From assembly GCA_015069185.1 (NCBI GenBank), contig SVJB01000001.1, positions 141,037 through 205,036 on the forward strand: a stretch of DNA of 64,000 nt, read 5' to 3'. Shown here in pieces: positions 12,095-22,627 of the stretch. Under the pieces are notes generated by a model that saw nothing but the letters and a program-made list of their open reading frames with translations, was not told the DNA's origin and searched no databases. The position numbers were made by a program, and so were the translations under genes. Each line of letters begins with the position of its first letter. The stretch's first letter is position 1. This DNA is from Oscillospiraceae bacterium (GTDB lineage: Bacteria; Bacillota; Clostridia; UBA1212; UBA1255).

Positions 12095-12113
12095 CAGAAA
12101 GGATGTACATAAA

Positions 12114-12560
12114 ATGAAGAAAATAAACGAATTTTCAATGAAATTTCTTGCAAAATCAAATAATGAGAGTTTTGCCAGAAGCATAGTTGGTGTATTTGCA
12201 TCTCAACTGGATCCAACAGTAGATGAAATATCAGATTTAAAGACGGCTGTCAGCGAAGCAGTAACAAATTGTGTAGTACATGCTTACGGTACTAAAGCGT
12301 ATGAAAATAAAGAAAACATGATAGATATGCACTGTGTTTTATATGATTCCGGGATAGAAGTTACTATTCAGGATACAGGTAAAGGCATAGAAGATGTGGA
12401 GCTTGCCAGACAAGCTTTGTATACTACTGCACCTGAGAGCGAACGCTCAGGGCTTGGATTTACAATTATGGAGTCTTTTACAGACAACATTACTGTTACA
12501 TCCAAACCGGATGAAGGTACGAAAGTAACTTTGCTCAAACTATTCAAGCACCTTCAATAA
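12114..12560 (+). CDS. spoIIAB: Anti-sigma F factor (serine kinase)
   Basis: AVSEAVTNCVVHAYG...IQDTGKGIEDVELARQALYTTAPESERSGLGFTIMESFTD; start moved from 12081 to ATG 12114. Confidence 0.95.
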   Translation: MKKINEFSMKFLAKSNNESFARSIVGVFASQLDPTVDEISDLKTAVSEAVTNCVVHAYGTKAYENKENMIDMHCVLYDSGIEVTIQDTGKGIEDVELARQALYTTAPESERSGLGFTIMESFTDNITVTSKPDEGTKVTLLKLFKHLQ

Positions 12561-12575
12561 CCGGGAGGTTCTTGT

Positions 12576-13274
12576 ATGGAGCATATTGACAGTAATACTA
12601 TGCGTGAGCTTATATATTGCGCGCAGCAGGGGGACGAGAGTGCTCTGACACGAATTATTGAGAATAATATAGGACTTGTGTGGAGTGTTGTCAGACGTTT
12701 CACCGGTAAAGGGACAGAGATTGATGATCTGTATCAGTTGGGTTCTATTGGTCTTATAAAAGCAGTGCGTAATTTTAACACAGACTATGATGTTTGTTTC
12801 TCTACGTATGCAGTTCCGATGATCGCCGGAGAGATACGTAGATATTTAAGAGATGACGGTATTATTAAAATATCAAGAGCTGTGAAAAGCAATAGCATTA
12901 AGGTTAAAAATTATATAGAAGAATATAAGAATATTACAGGTAATGAACCCAGCATCTGTGAGATTGCAAGCGCCCTTAATCTGGATAACGATGAAGTAAT
13001 CAGTGCCCTTGAATTAAAACTTACTTGTGAATCAATTGATGATCATGAAAATGTAAGAGTTCAGAACGACACAGAGGATTTGCTACTTGATTGTATTTCT
13101 GTAAGAGGAGAATTAAATAAATTGGAACCTGATGAGCGACAATTGATTATTCTTAGATATTACAGGGAAATGACTCAATCAAATGTAGCAAAGGTTATGG
13201 GCATGACTCAAGTACAGGTCTGTAGAATGGAGAAACGAATACTAACAAAGTTAAAAAAAGGCATTGAGGAATAA
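12576..13274 (+). CDS. sigF: RNA polymerase sporulation sigma factor SigF
   Basis: sigma70 regions 2-4 (GTEIDDLYQLGSIGLIKAVRNFNTDYDVCFSTYAVPMIAGEIRRYLRDDG; RQLIILRYYREMTQSNVAKVMGMTQVQVCRMEKRIL). Confidence 0.95.
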   Translation: MEHIDSNTMRELIYCAQQGDESALTRIIENNIGLVWSVVRRFTGKGTEIDDLYQLGSIGLIKAVRNFNTDYDVCFSTYAVPMIAGEIRRYLRDDGIIKISRAVKSNSIKVKNYIEEYKNITGNEPSICEIASALNLDNDEVISALELKLTCESIDDHENVRVQNDTEDLLLDCISVRGELNKLEPDERQLIILRYYREMTQSNVAKVMGMTQVQVCRMEKRILTKLKKGIEE

Positions 13275-13334
13275 GCTGAATATAATAAAGCCAGTCGGTT
13301 AAAAATATAGAGTATTAATCATGTGGAGGTTCTT

Positions 13335-13808
13335 ATGAGTGATAATCTTAATAAATTAACTGAAAAACAATATCAAACCATGAGTGACAAACGAAGTGGT
13401 AAATCAAATATAGTCAAGAATTGTTTTATGGCTTTCTTGTTTGGCGGACTTATTTGTACAATAGCACAGGCTTATAGCGACCTGCTTGTTTGCAGACCGG
13501 TAAAGTCTCTGATAGGTGAACTGGATGAGTCTGCGGTAGGCGCTTTGACAGTACTGTTTATGGTTTTCTTAGGTGCACTCCTTACAGCTCTTAATGTCTA
13601 TGACAATATTGGCAATATTGCAGGTGCAGGTTCTATTGTACCGATTACCGGATTTGCAAATTCAGTTGTATCTCCGGCTATGGAATACAGAAGTGAGGGA
13701 TTAATATTAGGGGTTGGTGCACAAATGTTTCAGGTGGCAGGGCCTGTGTTGGTATATGGCACAGCATCCAGTGTGCTTGTCGGGCTGATTTATTATCTTA
13801 TAAAGTGA
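13335..13808 (+). CDS. spoVAC: Stage V sporulation protein AC
   Basis: Membrane protein in conserved AC-AD-AE order; GGLICTIAQAYSDL, GAGSIVPITGFANSVVSPAMEYRSEG. Confidence 0.93.
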   Translation: MSDNLNKLTEKQYQTMSDKRSGKSNIVKNCFMAFLFGGLICTIAQAYSDLLVCRPVKSLIGELDESAVGALTVLFMVFLGALLTALNVYDNIGNIAGAGSIVPITGFANSVVSPAMEYRSEGLILGVGAQMFQVAGPVLVYGTASSVLVGLIYYLIK

Positions 13809-13825
13809 TAAGGAGGTAATAAGAT

Positions 13826-14848
13826 ATGGCAATTAAGCACGGTAAGCAGACATATATGTTAAGCAAAAAAATATATATTAATGAAACAGCAGCAATTGTG
13901 GGCCCGAGAGAAAAAGATGGTCCACTTGGAAAGTATTTTGATCAAAGCGAACGGGAAGACTTTGGAGAAGACACCTGGGAAAAGGGAGAAGCTCATTATG
14001 TAAATGCTACATTCAACAAATTGATGAGTAAAATAGATGTTGATACAGAAAAGATTGATTGTATTTTTTCGGGTGATTTATTAAATCAATGTATGGCCAG
14101 TGCTATTGGATTAAAAAACAGTGGTGTACCTTATTTAGGATTATACGGAGCTTGTTCTACAATGGTGGAATCTATGCTTTGTGCTAGCTTGTGCATAGAT
14201 GGTGGTGGTATGACAAATGCTGTGGCGATTACATCAAGTAACTTCTGCTCTGCAGAAAAACAATACAGATTTCCTATGGAACTTGGTTGTCAAAGAACAC
14301 CAACTGCACAATGGACAGTTACAGCATCAGGTGCAGTGTATCTATCTTCTCAGAAAAGTGGGGCACCTGCCGATATGAAACCTTATATTAATGCAGTAAC
14401 AACAGGTAAGATTGAGAATTATAAAATTAATGATGTTAATAATATGGGCGCAGTTATGGCACCTGCGTGTGCTTCTACAATCATTAGTCACTTAAATGAC
14501 TTATCAAGACAGCCTGATTATTATGACATGATTCTGACAGGTGATCTTGGTGAGACCGGCAGTAATTTGTTATGTGATATTCTCAGAATGCATGATATTA
14601 ACATAGAAGATAAACATCAGGATTGTGGTAAATTGATTTTTGACTCTGTTAGACAAGGTACAAAAGCAGGCGGTAGTGGATGTGGTTGTGCAGCTGCCGT
14701 TTTTACAAGCTATATTTATGAGCTTCTTAAAACATTACAAATACATCATTTATTATTTGTAGCAACAGGAGCCCTCATTAGCCCTGTTATGGTGAAACAA
14801 AACGAAGATTTACTTGGTATAGCTCATGCGGTGTCAATTGAAATATAA
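13826..14848 (+). CDS. spoVAD: Stage V sporulation protein AD
   Basis: Thiolase-like fold sequence; GPREKDGPLGKYFD, YLGLYGACSTMVESM, GSGCGCAAAVF. Confidence 0.95.
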   Translation: MAIKHGKQTYMLSKKIYINETAAIVGPREKDGPLGKYFDQSEREDFGEDTWEKGEAHYVNATFNKLMSKIDVDTEKIDCIFSGDLLNQCMASAIGLKNSGVPYLGLYGACSTMVESMLCASLCIDGGGMTNAVAITSSNFCSAEKQYRFPMELGCQRTPTAQWTVTASGAVYLSSQKSGAPADMKPYINAVTTGKIENYKINDVNNMGAVMAPACASTIISHLNDLSRQPDYYDMILTGDLGETGSNLLCDILRMHDINIEDKHQDCGKLIFDSVRQGTKAGGSGCGCAAAVFTSYIYELLKTLQIHHLLFVATGALISPVMVKQNEDLLGIAHAVSIEI

Positions 14849-14866
14849 GAAAGGATGGTCTTATAT

Positions 14867-15235
14867 ATGGATTTCTTTGTGAAATATCTGTGTGCATTTA
14901 TCGTTGGCGGACTGATATGTGTTGTGGCACAGATTTTAATAGACAAAACAAAACTTACATCTGCAAGGATTCTTGTTCTCTTTGTAGTGTGTGGCGTATT
15001 TCTTACAGCTATCGGTTTATATGATTATGTAGTTGATTTTGCTGATTATGGGGCCAGGATACCACTTACAGGCTTTGGGTATTCGTTGTGTAAAGGTGTT
15101 ATAAAGGCAGTGGATGAATATGGATTCAGAGGTATCTTTACAGGTGGACTGGCAGATGTGGCAACCGGTGTAGTAATGGCAGTCGTATTTGGGTTAATTG
15201 CATCAATTGTATCAAAACCGAAAAGTAAAAAATGA
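14867..15235 (+). CDS. spoVAE: Stage V sporulation protein AE
   Basis: Small membrane protein after spoVAD; GGLICVVAQILIDKTKLTSARILV, ARIPLTGFGYSLCKGVIKAV. ORF track start 14855. Confidence 0.93.
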   Translation: MDFFVKYLCAFIVGGLICVVAQILIDKTKLTSARILVLFVVCGVFLTAIGLYDYVVDFADYGARIPLTGFGYSLCKGVIKAVDEYGFRGIFTGGLADVATGVVMAVVFGLIASIVSKPKSKK

Positions 15236-16527
15236 TATTAAAACGAAATGCATTTTTGATTTTATGTGTATTGATGATATTATTAAGTTTATTAAGATGT
15301 AATATTATTAAAAAAAATTCTTGCAGAGTACCTGATTCGGGTATCTGCAGGGGATACATATATAAAAGTACATGGAATAAACAAGGGCAGTATATTGTTA
15401 AAACTGAGCAGGGAAATGTGCTATTGACAATTTACGGCAATATTAATAATGAGATTGATAACTTGGCATCAGGCGGAGCCGATGTTGTGGTTAACAAGAG
15501 TATCACTGTGCTTCTTGATAATTCATATGGTGATTATTTACGTTCAAAAGGTATACAGTACATACTTAACGCATCAATTAATGATGTGGAGCTAGGTAAA
15601 GAAAAATACAATATTAAGAGTTTGTTTGCAAAAGCACGTGTGTATATACGCTCGACGCTTTTACGTGTCATGCCTGAGCAAAATACATTTACAGCTCTAG
15701 CAGTAATGACCGGTGCCAATAGTGAAATGGACGAAAATATATCAGAACAATACAGAACTGCAGGCATATTACATGTAACGGCTGTATCAGGAATGCACGT
15801 AAATATTATGATGAAGCCTGTAAACATTTTAATAAAGAGAAAGTACCTCGGATACAAGGGAAGAACTATATGTAGAATTGTAGCTGCAATTATATTTATG
15901 ATTCTTACGGATTTCTCCCATAGTGTAGTACGAGCCGTATTAATGTTTATATACATACAGATCGGTAAGCTGTGTGATAGACAGGCAACATTTGCAAATA
16001 GTATTTATTTTGCAGCGATTATACAGCTTATATGCAATCCATTTGTTATATATTCTGTTGGATTTGTACTTAGCTACAGTGCGGTACTGTCTATTTGTTA
16101 TATTGTACCTGTTATTCCGATTCGCCGCAAGAGTCTGAATGGTATCCGTAGTGGTATAGGTGTAAATATTGGTATGATGCCATTATTAATGTATTATTTT
16201 GGTGAAATATCTTTGATTGCCATTGTTATAAATGGCATTGCAGGTTTTCTGTCAGGTGGCATATGTATAACAGGATATGCTTGTTGTCTGTTAATGGCTA
16301 TTCCTGTTGTGTCATATATAGGCAAATTCATAGGATATATCTGTGTTTTTTTTACAACCATACTTAACAAATGTGCATATATGGCTTCCTGGTTACCTGC
16401 ACCTATTGGTAATATGAATGTAAAAATAAAAAACGTATGGATCTTGATCGGAATATATACTGTTTTGATTGTTGTTATATTATTACAACGGAAGAGAACT
16501 ATCGTATTGCAAACAAAATTTAATTAA
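15232..16527 (+). CDS. ComEC/Rec2-family protein, short form without C-terminal metallo-beta-lactamase domain
   Basis: NTFTALAVMTGANSEMDENISEQYRTAGILHVTAVSGMHVNIM is the ComEC competence-domain motif; ORF ends after TM segments at 431 aa. Confidence 0.85.
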   Translation: MILKRNAFLILCVLMILLSLLRCNIIKKNSCRVPDSGICRGYIYKSTWNKQGQYIVKTEQGNVLLTIYGNINNEIDNLASGGADVVVNKSITVLLDNSYGDYLRSKGIQYILNASINDVELGKEKYNIKSLFAKARVYIRSTLLRVMPEQNTFTALAVMTGANSEMDENISEQYRTAGILHVTAVSGMHVNIMMKPVNILIKRKYLGYKGRTICRIVAAIIFMILTDFSHSVVRAVLMFIYIQIGKLCDRQATFANSIYFAAIIQLICNPFVIYSVGFVLSYSAVLSICYIVPVIPIRRKSLNGIRSGIGVNIGMMPLLMYYFGEISLIAIVINGIAGFLSGGICITGYACCLLMAIPVVSYIGKFIGYICVFFTTILNKCAYMASWLPAPIGNMNVKIKNVWILIGIYTVLIVVILLQRKRTIVLQTKFN

Positions 16528-16586
16528 TGTATACTTCGGTCATTATTAAGAAAATATTATATGTAATGATAAAGGAGAATATATAA

Positions 16587-17558
16587 ATGAGTAAATTTAA
16601 GTTTGAACCGTTAAAAGAAGTTAAGAGAAGTATAATTGTTGATACAGATATAGGTCCTGATTGTGATGATGTAGGTGCACTTGTTATATTATATACATAC
16701 GCAAAGAAATATAATATTCCTATAGCAGGAGTGATTAACTGTACATCTAATCCATATGGCGCCGGTGCCATAGATATTATAGGTAAATATTGCGGCTGTG
16801 AAAACATTCCTGTTGGTATGTGGTCAGGAGAAGGTTTCTTATGGGATGAAACAACAATGCAATATAATAAATATATTTCCGAACGATTTAATACAATATA
16901 TAAGCCTGTTGGTAATAGCAAAGTGGAAAATTCACTTGATTTGTACAGACATGTTCTGGCAAATGCAGAGGACAAAAGCATCGTGATAGTAACAATAGGT
17001 CCATTAAATACAATCAGTGAATTATTGTCCAGTAAAGGTGATGCGATCAGTCCTGAAGACGGACGTACATTGATAGAGAAAAAGGTACATGCAGTTGTTA
17101 CTATGGCAGGTTGTACTTCGTGCAAGCAGAGAGAATATAATATTGTTTGTGACGGTAATGCTGCTGAAAACTTTATAAATAATATGCCCGTTCCTGTTAT
17201 TTACAGCGGAGTTGAACTCGGTGGCAAAATTGATTCTGGCTTTGATTCAGATAGTATTCCTGATAATGCAAATGAAAATCCTGTGTATTTATCATATAAA
17301 ATGTATACCGAATTCAGAAAAATGCAACCATGGTTTAATAAGAGTTATGATCTTACAGCTGTACATTTTGCCTTTGAAGGGGAAGGCGAGTATTATAAAT
17401 TATCAGACTGTGGACGTATGTTGATAGATAGAAGTGAAAATGATGCAACTGAATTTGTCTTAGATGAAAACGGCAATTCATACTATATGACTAATAACTG
17501 TTCTGTTGAGAAAATATCAAATGATTTTTCACAAATGTTAAGAAAAGCCGGAAAGTAA
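16587..17558 (+). CDS. Nucleoside hydrolase (inosine-uridine preferring family-like)
   Basis: N-terminal SIIVDTDIGPDCDDVGALVIL (DxDxxxDD motif) and VIVTIGPLNTISELL. Confidence 0.85.
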   Translation: MSKFKFEPLKEVKRSIIVDTDIGPDCDDVGALVILYTYAKKYNIPIAGVINCTSNPYGAGAIDIIGKYCGCENIPVGMWSGEGFLWDETTMQYNKYISERFNTIYKPVGNSKVENSLDLYRHVLANAEDKSIVIVTIGPLNTISELLSSKGDAISPEDGRTLIEKKVHAVVTMAGCTSCKQREYNIVCDGNAAENFINNMPVPVIYSGVELGGKIDSGFDSDSIPDNANENPVYLSYKMYTEFRKMQPWFNKSYDLTAVHFAFEGEGEYYKLSDCGRMLIDRSENDATEFVLDENGNSYYMTNNCSVEKISNDFSQMLRKAGK

Positions 17559-17584
17559 TTTTAATAGCGTGACGAGGTTAATTG

Positions 17585-17593
17585 TGGTATACT
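17585..17593 (+). promoter_or_regulatory. Candidate extended -10 promoter upstream of holA
   Basis: TGGTATACT (TGnTATAcT); no clear -35. Confidence 0.4.
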
Positions 17594-17625
17594 AACCGGA
17601 GATATTTATCATTGGAGGGAGCAGT

Positions 17626-18597
17626 ATGCCGGATAAAGATACAAAGAGACTTTATGTTTTCTATGGCACAAATGAATATCTTAAAGATCTAAACGTACGT
17701 CGGGCAAGACAGCATGTTAAGTGTGACAGTATGAATATCTATAGTTTTACTGCTTCTGATGATATGACCCAGGTGTTGGCTGAGATGGCAGAGCCTTCGT
17801 TGTTTGGTGAGGATAAGCTATTGCTTTTCACCAATACAGGTCTGTTTGGAGCCAAAGCACAGGCCACGGACAAAGAAGATAAAATATCAGATTATTTTAT
17901 ACAGCTTTGCGAAGACGAACATTTTACATTGATTTTTAAGGAAAATGACTTTGATAAACGCAAAAAAATCAGTAAAGTAGCACAAAGCTACGGGGATATT
18001 GTCCAATGTGATAAAATGGAGCAACCGGAGAAGCTCAAAATTATTAACAGTTTTGTTAAGTCCAGAGGCTGTAGCATACAGACTCCGGCAGCAGTTTTTT
18101 TATTAACCAACACTGTAGATGATATGCAGTGTGTATTACAAGAGTTAGAAAAGCTATGCTTGTTCGTTGGTGTCGGTAATGAAATATCAGTAGATACTGT
18201 GAAAAAAGTTTGCACATTAACAGTTAATGCAAGAATATTTGACCTTAATGATGCACTTGCAGAACGGAAAACAGAGACAGCATTGTCAATTATGAATTCT
18301 TTGATGGAAGATAAGCAGAATATTTCTATGATGCTTGTTATGATCCCTCGCAATTGGATGATGATGTATGATGCCAAGTTATTATCACAGAATAAAATAA
18401 ATAACCAAGAGATCGCTGCTCATTTAGGAATAGCACCAAATATGAGTTTTATTGTTCAAAAGCTTATAAAGCAGGCGAGAAATTACTCCTTTGAAGAGCT
18501 GGAAGATAAGATTAAAAGATGTTGCAAATTGGATGAAGCCTTAAAAAACGGATCTATAAAAGATATACAGGCATTAGAACTTATGATATTTGCTTAA
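17626..18597 (+). CDS. holA: DNA polymerase III subunit delta
   Basis: LYVFYGTNEYLKDLNVRRAR, EPSLFGEDKLLLFTNTG, three-domain delta organisation. Confidence 0.9.
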   Translation: MPDKDTKRLYVFYGTNEYLKDLNVRRARQHVKCDSMNIYSFTASDDMTQVLAEMAEPSLFGEDKLLLFTNTGLFGAKAQATDKEDKISDYFIQLCEDEHFTLIFKENDFDKRKKISKVAQSYGDIVQCDKMEQPEKLKIINSFVKSRGCSIQTPAAVFLLTNTVDDMQCVLQELEKLCLFVGVGNEISVDTVKKVCTLTVNARIFDLNDALAERKTETALSIMNSLMEDKQNISMMLVMIPRNWMMMYDAKLLSQNKINNQEIAAHLGIAPNMSFIVQKLIKQARNYSFEELEDKIKRCCKLDEALKNGSIKDIQALELMIFA

Positions 18598-18617
18598 AAT
18601 TATTTATGGAGGAATAA

Positions 18618-21205
18618 ATGAATTCTTTTTTACAAAACATGTACAGTCCGAAAGATATACAATTTTCAAAAGAGGCAGATAAGGTTTTAGAAAACAGCAT
18701 AACACAAGCTATGCTTATGGCTTCTGATGATGTTGGTACAGAACATATAATGCTTGCAATGCTCTTTTGTGAAGATTGTATTGCATACAATATATTATGT
18801 CACAGAATATTGATTTTATTACTTATAGAAATGAAGTTCTGCATATGACAAAGATTGATAATATTGAGGACTATCAACTTGTTAAAGAAACTGATATTAA
18901 TTATAAGATTGATTTTACTATTTCTGCAAAACGTGTTATTACAAGAGCATTGGATATTGCAGTTAAATATAAACACGAAAAAGCAGGCACGGAAGATATA
19001 CTTTATGCTATGTTCAAAGAAGTTGATTGTGTGGCAATGCGCGTCCTTATTGATTTGGGTGTGGATCTTCATGGAATGTTTTTAGATGCAGTCAGATATT
19101 TGCAAGGCGATGATTTTTTGCAACGTCTTGCAGAAAAAGACGAGAATAGTCTTGAGAATCTAGCCATTGAGATGCATGCACAGGTTGTGCATGGACAGTC
19201 TAATAATCAGAATCAATCCGGTGAGAATATGCCACAACCTGCATTGTCAGCACTGGCAACATACGGTAAAGATATGACTGAAAAAGCTGCTTTGTTAGCA
19301 GCAGAAGGTAAAGAAATTCCGGTTTTATGTCGTGAAAATGAAATAACGAGAGTTATGCAGATTCTATGTCGTAAAACAAAAAATAATCCTTGCCTTGTTG
19401 GTGAACCAGGTGTAGGTAAGACTGCAATTATTGAAGGTTTGGCACAAATTATTGCATCAAATAAAGTTCCGGCTATTGTTAGAAACAAAAAAATAATTCA
19501 ACTTGACTTATCTGCTATGTTAGCCGGCGCTAAATACAGGGGTGAGTTTGAAGAGCGACTTAAAAAAGTAATTACAGAAGCTCAGGCAAATCCTGATATA
19601 ATCCTTTTTATAGATGAGATTCACACAATTATAGGAGCAGGATCATCTGAGGGAAGTCTTGATGCGGCCAATATACTTAAGCCGGCTTTGTCGCGCGGTG
19701 AGATACGCCTGATTGGCTCTACAACAACCAAAGAATATAGGAAATATATGGAAAAAGACAGCGCGTTAGAAAGACGCTTTGAGGTCGTACAAGTAGAGGA
19801 GCCAACAGAAGAACAAGCATATAAGATCCTTCAGGGTGTTAAACATTTATACGAAGAACATCACAATGTTAGTTATCCTGATGATGTATTAAGATATACT
19901 GTATATTTATCAAAAAGATATATATCTGATCGATTTCTTCCCGATAAAGCAATTGATCTCATAGATGAAGCTGCTGCTTTATTGCATGTATCAGGTGATG
20001 CCGTACAAAACGCAAAGAAGAATGATGCAGTAGTACAAAAAATTTCAAAACTTAAAGCAAGTCGGGATGAAGCTATGTTAAAAGGTGATTTCGAACTTGC
20101 TGCAAGCATCAATAAAGAATATGAGAAGCTGAATAATAGTACAAATTCTTTAAAACGCATTAACCAACAAAGAGCTTTTCACAGGATAACTAAGGAGGAT
20201 ATTGCCAATTGTGTTTCTGTGAAAACACATATTCCTGTATCGCGTCTTACTGAAGATGAACAAAAAAAACTGCTTAGACTGGAAGAAACTATTCACAAAC
20301 GTGTTATTGGTCAACATGAGGCAATTTCTGCCGTGGCCAAAGCTATCAAGCGTGGCCGTGTTGGTATTAAGGAGCCAAAGAAACCGGTGGGGTCTTTCAT
20401 GTTCCTGGGGCCAACAGGCGTAGGTAAGACGGAGGTAAGCAAGGCTCTTGCCGAGGCTTTGTTTGGAGACGAAAAAGCGCTGATTCGTTTTGATATGTCT
20501 GAATATATGGAGAAGCATAGTGTGTCACGCCTGATAGGTTCACCTCCCGGATATGTAGGCTTTAACGAAACTACACAGCTGACAGACACGATAAGGAGTA
20601 AGCCGTATTCTGTGGTGTTATTTGATGAAGTTGAGAAGGCACACCCTGATGTGTTTAACATATTGCTTCAGATTCTGGAAGACGGACAGCTAACTGATAC
20701 CAAGGGTAGGACTGTTGACTTTAAGAATACAATTATTATTATGACTTCTAATATTGGTGCCAATAATATAACGACTCCCAAATACCTTGGTTTTGGCAGC
20801 CCATCTACAGATGCACAGAAGCATGAGCACATGGAAAAGGCGATAAAAGAAGAGTTAAAGAAAGCTTTTAGGCCAGAGTTTATAAATAGAATAGATAACA
20901 TACTAGTTTTCACAGCCTTGAACAAAGATGAGATAAAACAAATTGCAGGTCTTATGTTATCTAATCTTGTAAAACGTGCGAAAGAAAGCTCTCTTGATAT
21001 TAAAATTGATAACACAGTAAGCGAGTATGTTGCTGAAAAAGGTTATGATCCGACCTTTGGCGCCCGTCCGCTTAAGAGAATCATTCAGACAGAGATTGAG
21101 GATCAGATCGCTGATTGTGTACTGAGTGAAGGTAGTAGCAAGTTAAATATTACTGTCAAAGATGGTCAGATAAGGATTAAAGCTGCTGCAAAGACTAAGA
21201 AGTAA
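18618..21205 (+). pseudogene. clpC: ClpC-like Hsp100 ATPase, reading frame split near 18791-18800 (ORFs 18618..18848 and 18776..21205)
   Basis: First Clp N-repeat (FSKEADKVLENSITQAMLMASDDVGTEHIMLAMLFCEDCIAYNIL) is in one frame; its continuation (MSQNIDFITYRNEVL...), the second N-repeat (FTISAKRVITRALDIAVKYKHEKAGTEDILYAMF) and both AAA+ modules are in the -1 frame. Whether it is a real lesion is unknown. Confidence 0.75.
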
Positions 21206-21215
21206 AGGAAATAAT

Positions 21216-22595
21216 ATGGCTAAGGTTAAGACTGTTTTTTTCTGTAAGGAATGTGGATATGAGTCAGGCGGATATATGGGAAAATGTCCGGCTTGTCAAG
21301 AGTGGAATACCTTTGTTGAGAAGAAGATTACAAATGACAAGACAAAGGATGTTTTTGCCAGTAAGTCACCATTTGGTGCGAAGAAAGCACAAGTGATCAA
21401 TGATATTGAATCTATGTCGCACACTCGTGTAAAGACCGGATACAACGAATTTGACCGGGTGCTTGGCGGTGGCATCGTACCGGGCTCTCTGGTGCTTATT
21501 GCAGGTGATCCGGGAATTGGTAAATCTACATTAATGCTTATGTTATCAGGCTTTGTATCACAGCAGGAAAAGGTTTTATATGTTTCAGGCGAGGAGTCAG
21601 AGGCTCAGATTAAAATGCGTGCAGGGCGTCTTAATATTACCGGTGAAAATCTATTTGTTTTTTCAGAAACATCTATTACAGATATTTTAGAGCAAGCTGA
21701 CGAAATATCACCGTCTTATATAATTATTGATTCTGTACAGACATTATACGATAGTAATATCGACTCTGTGCCAGGCAGTGTGACACAAATCAGAGAAATA
21801 ACTGCTACCTTGATGCGCATATCTAAACAGAACAAGATAACTATATTTATAGTGGGACATGTAACGAAAGATGGTGGTATTGCAGGGCCCCGCGTACTGG
21901 AGCATATGGTAGATACTGTCTTGTATTTTGAAGGCGAACGACACATGAGCTTTAGAATATTAAGATGTGTAAAAAATAGATTTGGCTCTACAAGAGAAAT
22001 AGGTGTCTTTGAGATGCGAGATACCGGCCTTGTTCAGATTGAGAACCCATCTCAGGCTATGTTAACAGGTAGGCCACTTGATACACCCGGTACTGCTGTG
22101 GTATGTACAATGGAAGGTACACGTCCTATGCTTGTTGAGATACAAGCACTTATATCTAATTCAAACCTCACAAATCCACGTAGAATGGCAACAGGTTTTG
22201 ACTATAATCGTGTTGCACTATTACTTGCGGTTTTGGAGAAAAGAGTAGGACTTAAGATGTATGACGCAGATGCTTTTGTTAATGTAATCGGCGGCATTAA
22301 AATATATGAACCTGCTGCTGATCTTGGGCTTGCTGCTGCCATAATATCCTCGTATACAAACAAAGTCATACCTCATGATTACATATTCTTTGGAGAGATT
22401 GGCCTTACCGGAGAAGTGCGGGCAGTATCAAATATAGAAAAGAGAATCAATGAATCTATAAGACTTAGCTTCAAAACCATTGTCGTACCTACCGGTAATA
22501 AAGATGCTATAGAGAGTGCTATTACCAACAAGAATTTTGATCTCAATGGTGTAGAGATCAGATATGTAGGAAATGTAAAGGAGTTGATATGGTAA
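21216..22595 (+). CDS. radA: DNA repair protein RadA
   Basis: CKECGYESGGYMGKCPACQEWNTF zinc finger; GDPGIGKSTLMLM; KNRFGSTREIGVFEM. Confidence 0.97.
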   Translation: MAKVKTVFFCKECGYESGGYMGKCPACQEWNTFVEKKITNDKTKDVFASKSPFGAKKAQVINDIESMSHTRVKTGYNEFDRVLGGGIVPGSLVLIAGDPGIGKSTLMLMLSGFVSQQEKVLYVSGEESEAQIKMRAGRLNITGENLFVFSETSITDILEQADEISPSYIIIDSVQTLYDSNIDSVPGSVTQIREITATLMRISKQNKITIFIVGHVTKDGGIAGPRVLEHMVDTVLYFEGERHMSFRILRCVKNRFGSTREIGVFEMRDTGLVQIENPSQAMLTGRPLDTPGTAVVCTMEGTRPMLVEIQALISNSNLTNPRRMATGFDYNRVALLLAVLEKRVGLKMYDADAFVNVIGGIKIYEPAADLGLAAAIISSYTNKVIPHDYIFFGEIGLTGEVRAVSNIEKRINESIRLSFKTIVVPTGNKDAIESAITNKNFDLNGVEIRYVGNVKELIW

Positions 22596-22600
22596 GATTT

Positions 22601-22627
22601 AAGAGAAATTATTCAATAATTTCTCTT
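22601..22627. repeat. Perfect 12-bp inverted repeat spanning the galK stop codon, between convergent radA and galK
   Basis: AAGAGAAATTAT-tca-ATAATTTCTCTT. Confidence 0.8.

Noticed and set aside
18776-18848. Programmed -1 frameshift in the clpC-like gene
   Set aside because: No canonical slippery heptamer or obvious downstream structure at the junction; sequencing error or mutation is simpler.
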